This document shows, in pieces, positions 1 to 6,337 of a stretch of DNA of 47,515 nt; position 1 is the first letter of the stretch, and each line of letters opens with the position of its first letter. The DNA comes from Candidatus Cloacimonadota bacterium (GTDB lineage: Bacteria > Cloacimonadota > Cloacimonadia > Cloacimonadales > Cloacimonadaceae), in assembly GCA_028695495.1 (NCBI GenBank), contig JAQVIX010000009.1, forward strand, positions 1 through 47,515, read 5' to 3'. Both the position numbers and the translations under genes were made by a program. Under the pieces are notes generated by a model. It did not search any database. It saw only the letters and a program-made list of their open reading frames with translations, and had not been told where the DNA came from.

Positions 1-698
1 TATTCTAGGTCAATGCCAGAACCGCCGGTATCGGCTCCGATTACAAAGTTATTGAGCTGCCCCTGAAAGAACGAAAATAGCAATTCATCCTGCATTTGGA
101 TAGTGATCTCGCCCACAGGCGTTCCCTCTGGCAGGCTGCTTTCGCTATAAAGCTGCACACTGAGATTTCCCAGCATTTCGCCGCTATTGTATTCGCCTAT
201 GTGAAAGCCCGCCAAATTGATAGTATGCAGCGCTTCATCCTCATAATTTAGCTTTAGAGGCTCGCCAGCGGCACTCCTAAAATCTGCCAATACCATGTAA
301 GCCATATTCACGGCAGGATTTATATTGCCAAATTGATAGCTCAGGCTGCCGCTTTTGATGCTGCCATAGCTCAGGTGCACGTCGTTATTTACATCGCTTA
401 CCGGCACTTCGGCATCGAGCATAATACCCGAAACCATGGGGACACTTTGATCAATATCGGGGTGCAGGCTTATCGCAAAGATTTCGCTGGTTTGCAGATG
501 CCCATTGGTAGTAAGGTGCAAAAGGTCATTTTGATCCGTTACAATATTCACCGTATCCAAGAGCTCAGATACATAATACTTTTCGTTGATAAGGGGAATG
601 GCAATATCTACATCCCATACCGGCAGGTTAAACTCGCGTATCTTACACGCCGGCAAGAGGAGCAGATACAGAATAAAAATCCAAAATATGCGCTTCAT
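1..698 (-). CDS. Lipoprotein, unknown function (C-terminus outside window)
   Basis: An open frame runs from an ATG at 698 to the window edge without a stop, so the 3' part is missing. The N-terminus is a lipoprotein signal (MKRIFWIF..LLLLPAC, lipobox LPAC, lipidated Cys about residue 19). The rest is beta-rich, polar and free of membrane segments, suggesting an exported envelope protein. An AGGAAG Shine-Dalgarno precedes the start. It begins 4 bases after the stop of the radical SAM gene, so it is probably the last-transcribed visible member of the hydrogenase/radical SAM operon. I do not recognise a family; function unknown. That it is coding rests on the unbroken 232-codon frame, lipobox and ribosome binding site. 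Confidence 0.8.
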   Translation of the reverse strand, partial: MKRIFWIFILYLLLLPACKIREFNLPVWDVDIAIPLINEKYYVSELLDTVNIVTDQNDLLHLTTNGHLQTSEIFAISLHPDIDQSVPMVSGIMLDAEVPVSDVNNDVHLSYGSIKSGSLSYQFGNINPAVNMAYMVLADFRSAAGEPLKLNYEDEALHTINLAGFHIGEYNSGEMLGNLSVQLYSESSLPEGTPVGEITIQMQDELLFSFFQGQLNNFVIGADTGGSGIDLE

Positions 699-702
699 CT
701 TG

Positions 703-1629
703 TCACTTCCTAAGGGGGCTGGCACAAGCTGGCAAAGCCTGAAGGTATTTGCCGCCATGCGCCGTTAAAAGTTGTTTTTGTTTGGCATCCAATTCCTGAT
801 AGGAATCGGGGTTAGTTTGTAATCTATCATATAATATTCTCTGTAAAACCAATTCCCCAAAAGCGGGGTGATAAGCGCCTGCTATTACTTCTTCAGTAGC
901 AATATTTGAGGGTAAACCGTATTTGATAATCCTGGTGCCTGTCTCTTGGCAAAGCGCATGATAGCAGGCACAAATCCCGATGGCAGCTTCCAGGCTGAGA
1001 GGCTTGTAGCAATGCTGCCGGTAAAGCTCTGCCAATGGAGTGCCGCGGATAACCACGGTGGGGTAAAGCCTGAGGTATTGGGGCTTTATCTGGGCAAGCT
1101 GGCGGAAGTTTTCTTGTAAGCTTTCGTTATCTGCACCCGGTAAACCCGGCATTAGCTGGATTCCCAGGCGAAAGCCCGCCTTTTGTACCAGGCTGATGGC
1201 TTTTTGGGCTTGGGCACTATTGTATCCTCTGCCTGTGGCTTGGAGCACCGTATCGTGGAAATCCTGAATGCCCAATTCAATGGTTTCTACGCGGTAGCTT
1301 TTTAGTAAGCTCAGGATTTGGGTATCGATGTATAAGGGGTGGGTGGAAATGCGCAGGCTGCTTCTGGCATCAAGCTCGGTAGATAGTGCGCTTAAGATTT
1401 CCTGCTGGCGGGTTATCTTGAGACCGGTAAAGCTGCCGCCATAGAGCGCTATTTCCTTTGTTTTGGAGGGGTTTCGCCGGATAAAAGCCCTTACTTCCGC
1501 TATTGCCTTCTCTAAATCAAAAGGCGCAGCACCGCTTATCTTTTGCTGATCACAATACAGGCAGCGCGCGGGGCAGCCCTGCATCGGGATAAAGAGCGGG
1601 TAAATCAGGCTTTTATCCGGCTTTTTCAT
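703..1629 (-). CDS. Radical SAM protein, Elp3/COG1243-like
   Basis: A 308-residue radical SAM enzyme. The [4Fe-4S]/SAM motif CxxxCxxC is at residues 19-26 (CPARCLYC), followed by the GGSFTGL glycine motif near 64-70 and the LGIQDFHDTVLQATGRG stretch typical of the Elp3/HemN-like group. It lacks the GNAT acetyltransferase domain of true Elp3, matching the short bacterial relatives often annotated only as radical SAM protein. The substrate is unknown; a tRNA or cofactor modification is a guess. It starts 4 bases after the hydrogenase stop and is followed after 4 bases by the lipoprotein gene, so the three are likely cotranscribed. Family is secure, reaction is not. Confidence 0.88.
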   Translation of the reverse strand: MKKPDKSLIYPLFIPMQGCPARCLYCDQQKISGAAPFDLEKAIAEVRAFIRRNPSKTKEIALYGGSFTGLKITRQQEILSALSTELDARSSLRISTHPLYIDTQILSLLKSYRVETIELGIQDFHDTVLQATGRGYNSAQAQKAISLVQKAGFRLGIQLMPGLPGADNESLQENFRQLAQIKPQYLRLYPTVVIRGTPLAELYRQHCYKPLSLEAAIGICACYHALCQETGTRIIKYGLPSNIATEEVIAGAYHPAFGELVLQRILYDRLQTNPDSYQELDAKQKQLLTAHGGKYLQALPACASPLRK

Positions 1630-1633
1630 ATTC

Positions 1634-3379
1634 TTACTTTTTTACTTTGATGGGGCGGGCGATATAGCTGGTATGTAGCAGCTTATGCGCTCTTTTGCTA
1701 TTGGGTGCGTCCAGGAACTCTTTGTAGAGCTTCTGGATGGATTCGTTATTGTGCGATTCACGGCGTTCGGCGGCTTCGTCTTCCTTGTACAAGCCTTTGG
1801 CGCGCTGTTTACGCACGCGGTTTGTGGAGCGATAGGGCTGTCCGCCACCGCCCACGCAACCGCCGGCGCATGCCATTACCTCTACAAAGTGGTAAGGCGG
1901 TTCCTTGCCTTCCGCTTGGGCACGACGGATTTCGTCCATCAGCTTGGTTACATTGCCCAAACCAGAAGCTACGCCGATGCGCACTTCTTTGCCCAAAACC
2001 TCAATCTTGCCTTTCTTGATGCCTTTGGAACCGCGTACAAAGTCGATCTTGGGATCCGGCAATTCGCTGCCGGTAGCCAGATAGTAGGCAGTTCTAAGAG
2101 CCGCTTCCATTACGCCGCCGGTAGCGCCAAAGATGGTGCCGGCACCGCTGTATTCGCCTAAGGGGCTATCCGCTTCGCCATCTTCCAATTCCGCCAGGTC
2201 GATGCCGCGGGTCTTTAGCATGCGGGCAAGCTCGCGGGTGGTAATGGTGAGATCCACGTCCTTATGCCCGGAGGCAAACATATCTTCCATGCGTTCAATC
2301 TCATATTTCTTGGCGGTGCAGGGCATTATAGACACCAGGAAGATCTTATTCGGGTCGATGCCCATCTTATCTGCCCAATAGGTTTTTACAATGCTGCCCA
2401 CCATCTGGTGCGGGCTTTTGGAAGAGGAGAAATGGGGAATCAGGTCGCTATCAAACTTCTCCAAAAAGTCCACCCAGGCGGGGCAACAGGTGGTAATCAG
2501 GGGGAAGCGTTCGGGATGCTTGCTAAAGATTTCCACAAACTCGCTGGCTTCTTCCATAATGGTAAGGTCGGCGCCAAAATTGGTATCAAATACATAGTGG
2601 AAGCCCAATTCGCGCAAGGCACTATACATCTTACCCTTTACGTTTGTGCCTACCTTGAAGCCAAACTCTTCGCCCAAAGCCACACGTACTGCGGGAGCCT
2701 CCTGAGCTACCAATACCAAATCCGGATTGTGCAGGGCATCCCATAGCGCATCGGAATCATCTGCTTCATAAATGGCGGCAACAGGGCAATAGGCGCTGCA
2801 TTGACCGCAACGGACGCATTCGCTATCGCCCAGGGGACGGTCGAAAGTGGGACCCACGTAGGTTTCAAAGCCGCGCTCGCTGCTTTGCAAAGCATGCACA
2901 TCTTGAATCTCGTTGCAAACATAGGTACAGCGACCGCAATTGATGCAATAGGAGGGGTCAAGCGTAATGGCATGGGAGCTTTCATCACGCCCTTTATACT
3001 TTCTTCTAATCTTTTTCAGGTTCATGTGCCGGATGGCGAGTTCTTGCGCCAGGGCTTGCAATTCGCAACGCCCGTTTTTGATACATTCCGGACAGTTATT
3101 GGGATGGTTGGAAAGAATAATCTCCAGCGCTTCCCGCCTCAGATCCAATAGTTTCTTGCCTGTGGTAACAATCTGCATCCCGTCCTCGCAAGGAGTGGAG
3201 CAAGCGCGAACCACTTTGCCATTTACCTCTACCATACACACACCGCAATTGCCAAAGGCGGGGAGGTCTTCATGGTAGCAAAGGTGAGGCACCTTGTATC
3301 CAGCTTTGGTGCAGGCATGTAACACCTTGGTGTTCTTCAGCACCTGCGTAGCTTTTCCGTTGATGTAAACAGTTATCAT
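1634..3379 (-). CDS. hydA: [FeFe] hydrogenase catalytic subunit, group A
   Basis: Catalyses reversible reduction of protons to H2 in the cytoplasm. Domain order over 581 residues: plant-type [2Fe-2S] ferredoxin domain (Cys34, 45, 48, 60), His-Cys [4Fe-4S] site (His92, Cys96, 99, 105), two [4Fe-4S] sites (Cys145/148/151/155 and 188/191/194/198), then the H-cluster domain with TTCCPAW (298-299), MPCTAKKYE (Cys354) and EVMACAGGCVGGGGQP (Cys504, 508), ending in the small-subunit-like tail RAKGLY..SHNN..LYKEFL..AHKLLHTSY. All H-cluster ligands are present; the first motif reads TTCCP rather than the common TSCCP. An AGGAG site lies 5-6 bases before the ATG. No HydB/HydC electron-bifurcation partners or HydEFG maturases are in the window. 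The gene is divergent from the Rrf2/isc operon. Confidence 0.96.
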   Translation of the reverse strand: MITVYINGKATQVLKNTKVLHACTKAGYKVPHLCYHEDLPAFGNCGVCMVEVNGKVVRACSTPCEDGMQIVTTGKKLLDLRREALEIILSNHPNNCPECIKNGRCELQALAQELAIRHMNLKKIRRKYKGRDESSHAITLDPSYCINCGRCTYVCNEIQDVHALQSSERGFETYVGPTFDRPLGDSECVRCGQCSAYCPVAAIYEADDSDALWDALHNPDLVLVAQEAPAVRVALGEEFGFKVGTNVKGKMYSALRELGFHYVFDTNFGADLTIMEEASEFVEIFSKHPERFPLITTCCPAWVDFLEKFDSDLIPHFSSSKSPHQMVGSIVKTYWADKMGIDPNKIFLVSIMPCTAKKYEIERMEDMFASGHKDVDLTITTRELARMLKTRGIDLAELEDGEADSPLGEYSGAGTIFGATGGVMEAALRTAYYLATGSELPDPKIDFVRGSKGIKKGKIEVLGKEVRIGVASGLGNVTKLMDEIRRAQAEGKEPPYHFVEVMACAGGCVGGGGQPYRSTNRVRKQRAKGLYKEDEAAERRESHNNESIQKLYKEFLDAPNSKRAHKLLHTSYIARPIKVKK

Positions 3380-3450
3380 ATTCGCTCCTGATACGTTTTT
3401 TTATACTTTCACCATCTCTCATGATAATAGATTTGTGTCAAGCTTTTTCA

Positions 3451-3521
3451 GGTGATAGGTGTTAGGTGTTAGGTGTTAGGGAAGGTGGCAGGTAGCAGGT
3501 GGCAGGTGGCAGCGCTTGCGC
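3451..3521. repeat. Heptamer array H1 (GGTGNNA, 8 units) plus GC word
   Basis: Four units GGTGATA, GGTGTTA x3 (3451-3478) are followed by GGGAA and four more units GGTGGCA, GGTAGCA, GGTGGCA, GGTGGCA (3484-3511), abutting GCGCTTGCGC (3512-3521). It is the longest and cleanest member of the heptamer family in this window. All other members are also intergenic. Confidence 0.9.
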
Positions 3522-3612
3522 CCGCACTGAACTTATAGCACTTTGCACTTAGCTCTCTGCCCCGCCGCTAATAGCAATTTACAGCCCATAACTGATAACA
3601 TCGAACCAAGGC

Positions 3613-3637
3613 TACCTGAAACCTGCCCCCTGCAACC
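3613..3637. repeat. Heptamer array H2, degenerate (TNNNACC)
   Basis: TACC followed by TGAAACC, TGCCCCC and TGCAACC in 7-bp phase. It has the opposite orientation to H1, about 90 bp away, so H1 and H2 form a loose inverted pair in the hydA/isc gap. Confidence 0.6.
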
Positions 3638-3704
3638 TAAAAAAGCATTTGCCATAATCCCCCAGCCGATTAGTATGTAATTAGAAAATAGTAATGGAGA
3701 AAAA

Positions 3705-4115
3705 ATGGCGCTTAATACACGTACCGAATATGCCCTCAGGGTCTTGCTGGAGCTGGCAGATGGCGATATGGTCTCTGCCCAAAAGATTTGCGACAGGCAA
3801 CAGCTTCCCAAGAAATATATCGAGCATCTTTTAGCCTTGCTCAAAAATGCCGGCATCGTAAAAAGCACCGCCGGCAGTAAAGGCGGCTATAGCCTTACGC
3901 GTCCGGCAGCAGAGATTACTTTTGCCCAGATTCTCAAAGCGGTAGAAGATTATAGCTTTAGCACCAGTTGCTTGCCGGATGATAAGCGCTTTTGCGTGGG
4001 TAAATACTGCAATCTCTCGCGCTTCTTTTCCAAATTGAACAGGCAATTGGAGCAGCTTTTTGGCTCTTACAACCTGGAAATGATCCATAAAATATACACA
4101 GAAGGAAATAAATAA
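3705..4115 (+). CDS. Rrf2-family transcriptional regulator (IscR-like)
   Basis: A 136-residue winged-helix regulator. The N-terminus MALNTRTEYALRVLLELA and the KGGYSLTRP wing are typical of Rrf2/IscR. Three cysteines, Cys89, Cys97 and Cys102, lie where IscR binds its [2Fe-2S] cluster; spacing is x7/x4 rather than IscR's x5/x5 and no His follows at +3, so the fourth ligand would differ. Stop and next start overlap by one base (TAATG), so it is cotranscribed with the IscS-like gene. By family knowledge it probably senses Fe-S status and controls this operon, and perhaps the divergent hydrogenase; no operator could be picked out. Confidence 0.92.
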   Translation: MALNTRTEYALRVLLELADGDMVSAQKICDRQQLPKKYIEHLLALLKNAGIVKSTAGSKGGYSLTRPAAEITFAQILKAVEDYSFSTSCLPDDKRFCVGKYCNLSRFFSKLNRQLEQLFGSYNLEMIHKIYTEGNK

Positions 4116-5302
4116 TGAAAGCAGGCAATATCTATCTGGATAATTGTGTAACCTCTGCCCTGGCGCCGGAAGTATTGGACGCCATGCTACCTTATTTCAG
4201 CAAAAGATTCTGGTTTCCCGGCTCTTTTATCAGCACCGGCGAGAGCGCCAATGTAGCGCTGGCGGGATTTCAGGAAACCCTTGCTAATTCCCTTGGTGCC
4301 AAAAGCGGGGAGATTCATTTCACATCCGGCGGCACTTTGGCAAATAACATCGCCATCAAAGGCTTGGCGGCATCGCTCAAAAAAGGGCACGTAATCGTAA
4401 GCGTGGTGGATTATCCAGACCTGCTTACCAATGCCGCCTATTTGGAAAAACAAGGCTTTGAGGTCACTTATCTCAGTGCCGATAGCGAGGCAAGAATAGA
4501 CTTGGCAGAGCTAAAAGCCGCTATCCGCCCGGATACGGTGCTCTTTATGACTACCATTGTAAACCATGTAGTGGGCACCATTCAGCCCATCAAAGAGATT
4601 TCGGAAATCCTTGCCAGTGCGGGACATAAGATATATTTCCATGCCGATGCCGGACAGGCTTATGGCAAGATTCCCCTAGATATGCGCGAACTCGCAATCG
4701 ATACCATGGCAATCTCGGCGCATAAGATTCATGGACCCCAGGGCATTGGTGCGCTCTATGTACGCAGCGGCACCAAGCTGGGGCAATATGTGCACGGCAT
4801 CAAGCGGGTGGACAATCTGCAAACGGGCGGGCTTTCGATCGCGCTCATTGCCGGCTTTGCCAAGGCGGTGGAGCTTACTTTCCGCGATTTTGACGCCAAT
4901 GTAAAGCACTTGCGCCAGCTTTCAGACTATCTGTATCAAAAGCTGCTGGAAAAGATACCCTATATCGAACTAAATGGCGCTGCGGGTGAAGGTCGCGCCC
5001 CGCATAATATCAATATTTCCATAGACTATATAGAGGGCGAAGCGATTACCATGATGCTGGATATGCATGGCATTACCGTGGCTACCGGCTCCGCTTGCGC
5101 CTCGCAGGGGCTTAAGGCAAATTACGTAATGATAGCAATCGGCAAAAACCATGTGCAAGCGCATGGTTCCATGAAGTTTACCCTCTCCCGCTATACCACG
5201 AAAGAGGATTTGGATTTCACCGTGGATAAGCTCGCCGAAATCACCGAAGAATTGCGTTCGCGCAGTCCCTTGTACAACTCCATAATAACTGAGGAGAAAT
5301 AA
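4115..5302 (+). CDS. IscS/NifS-like cysteine desulfurase, atypical active site
   Basis: A class V PLP enzyme of 395 residues, expected to take sulfur from cysteine for Fe-S assembly. Present are PLP Lys204 (SAHKIHGPQGIGALYVR), Asp178/Gln181 (HADAGQ) and the mobile-loop catalytic Cys328 (TGSACAS). Against E. coli IscS, however, the near-invariant His after the Glu (EH) is Tyr100 (VVDYPD), the VNNE PLP motif is VNHV (150-153), GTE is GTL (73-75) and the substrate-carboxylate Arg of RFSLGR is Lys354 (MKFTLSR). Order rrf2-iscS-iscU with 1-base overlaps supports an Fe-S role. It could be a divergent desulfurase or act on another substrate. Family sure, exact activity not. Confidence 0.85.
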   Translation: MKAGNIYLDNCVTSALAPEVLDAMLPYFSKRFWFPGSFISTGESANVALAGFQETLANSLGAKSGEIHFTSGGTLANNIAIKGLAASLKKGHVIVSVVDYPDLLTNAAYLEKQGFEVTYLSADSEARIDLAELKAAIRPDTVLFMTTIVNHVVGTIQPIKEISEILASAGHKIYFHADAGQAYGKIPLDMRELAIDTMAISAHKIHGPQGIGALYVRSGTKLGQYVHGIKRVDNLQTGGLSIALIAGFAKAVELTFRDFDANVKHLRQLSDYLYQKLLEKIPYIELNGAAGEGRAPHNINISIDYIEGEAITMMLDMHGITVATGSACASQGLKANYVMIAIGKNHVQAHGSMKFTLSRYTTKEDLDFTVDKLAEITEELRSRSPLYNSIITEEK

Positions 5303-5926
5303 ATGCAATACTCACAGAAGGTTTTAGACCATTTCATGCACCCCCACAATGTAGGGAAGATGGAAAATCCCGATGCCACCGCCACCGAGGGCAGCCCCTC
5401 CTGCGGAGACCAGGTAACCATTTTCCTCAAAATAGATGAAGATAGCAAGATTATCCAAGACGTAAGCTTCCTTTCCTACGGCTGCGCTTCCAATATCGCC
5501 ACCGCTTCTATTATCACCGATCTCGCCAAAGGCAAAACCCTGGACGAAGCCAAAGAAATAAGCTGGAAAGACGCCATGGAAGCCCTGGACGGACTCCCGC
5601 CGGTAAAAGTGCATTGCTCGGTGCTGGCGGCAGATACCCTGCAAACGGCGATTTCCAATTATGAAATAGCCCACGGACTGAAAGAAGTGCCCAATTTTGG
5701 TAAAGATACCATCATCGAAGAGCTGAAAAAGATCATCTACCCCAAAGTGGGCGAAGATATCGTAAGCCTCAAGATGGTGAAATATGTGGGCTTTAGCGAT
5801 GGCGAAGTACTGATCGACCTGAATATGCTCTCCTTCGACGATTGGCGTGAAAACGTAGCCGAAGAAATACGCGAACACCTCGCCAAATATCCGGAAGTGA
5901 AGAAGATCGATATCAATTTCCCATAA
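5303..5926 (+). CDS. IscU-like Fe-S scaffold fused to MIP18/DUF59-like domain
   Basis: A 207-residue protein directly after the IscS-like stop. Residues 1-125 are an IscU/NifU-N scaffold with all cluster ligands: Cys34 and Asp36 (SPSCGD), Cys61 (YGCASN), His104-Cys105 (VHCS). It assembles nascent Fe-S clusters on sulfur delivered by the preceding enzyme. Residues about 137-207 (LKKIIYPKVGEDIVSL.. to ..EVKKIDINFP) align by eye with the MIP18/DUF59 (SufT-type) fold, but the DPE and PGCP-type cysteine motifs are replaced (IYPKVG, SFDDW). It is not a NifU Nfu domain because no CxxC is present. The LPPVK loop is present rather than LPPVK-less SufU. Confidence 0.88.
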   Translation: MQYSQKVLDHFMHPHNVGKMENPDATATEGSPSCGDQVTIFLKIDEDSKIIQDVSFLSYGCASNIATASIITDLAKGKTLDEAKEISWKDAMEALDGLPPVKVHCSVLAADTLQTAISNYEIAHGLKEVPNFGKDTIIEELKKIIYPKVGEDIVSLKMVKYVGFSDGEVLIDLNMLSFDDWRENVAEEIREHLAKYPEVKKIDINFP

Positions 5927-6337
5927 TGGGAGCGAAGGGCTTGGATATATAAACCGCGGTTGTTCAATAGTTTATGCTTGAGGCTGTCCCGAAATGCCAA
6001 AATCAAGCACGATATCTGCCACATTGGGAGTGTAGGGGCGCAAGGCGCCAAAGCCCGCTTTTGACAAAGCATGCGCGCTGTACACACCGTAATAAACTGA
6101 TACTGAGTCCGTAATGATTACCTGTTGCGTGTAAATTTCGGAGGGTTCAATGCCTTGAACCCCTACATTTCAGGTGTGGACATTTCTTGTTGTTGTGTTG
6201 TTTGCGTATTTGGGGACAGCGTCTTCCAAAGCAAAGAACTAAGAAACCCGTGCCAGCGAAGTCACCCGCCACCTGACTCCTGAATTGGTATATTTCTTGC
6301 AAATGAAAAGGTTAAACAGCAGTTTCCTGGAGGAAAA
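5927..6337. other. Intergenic region iscU / C10 protease
   Basis: The 411-bp gap is mostly the MITE-like copy A (5980-6223). The remaining 110 bp before the protease gene ends with a strong GGAGG ribosome binding site at about 6329. No open frame looks real. If the isc operon has a terminator it is not an obvious stem plus T-run. Confidence 0.6.
5980..6223 (+). mobile_element. MITE-like element, copy A (244 bp)
   Basis: Begins GAGGCTGTCCCGAAAT and ends ATTTGGGGACAGCGTC, a 16-bp terminal inverted repeat with two mismatches. The interior matches copies B, D and E along its length, including the GTAGGGGC word, GTCCGTAATGATTA and the hairpin GGTTCAA-TGCC-TTGAACC. It encodes no protein. I see no clear target-site duplication. 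Confidence 0.85.

Larger units (their letters stand above)
3380..3704. other. Divergent intergenic region between hydA and the Rrf2/isc operon
   Basis: This 325-bp gap should hold the divergent promoters of hydA and the isc operon. I see a TTGACA on the minus strand (plus 3434-3439) but no convincing -10 at the right distance. Most of the middle is the heptamer repeat at 3451-3521 and a degenerate copy at 3613-3637. A GGAG-type ribosome binding site precedes the ATG at 3705. No open frame with gene-like features is present. Confidence 0.6.

Noticed and set aside
333-713. 126-codon plus-strand frame
   Set aside because: It is antisense to the lipoprotein gene, which has a signal peptide, lipobox and ribosome binding site in the other direction.
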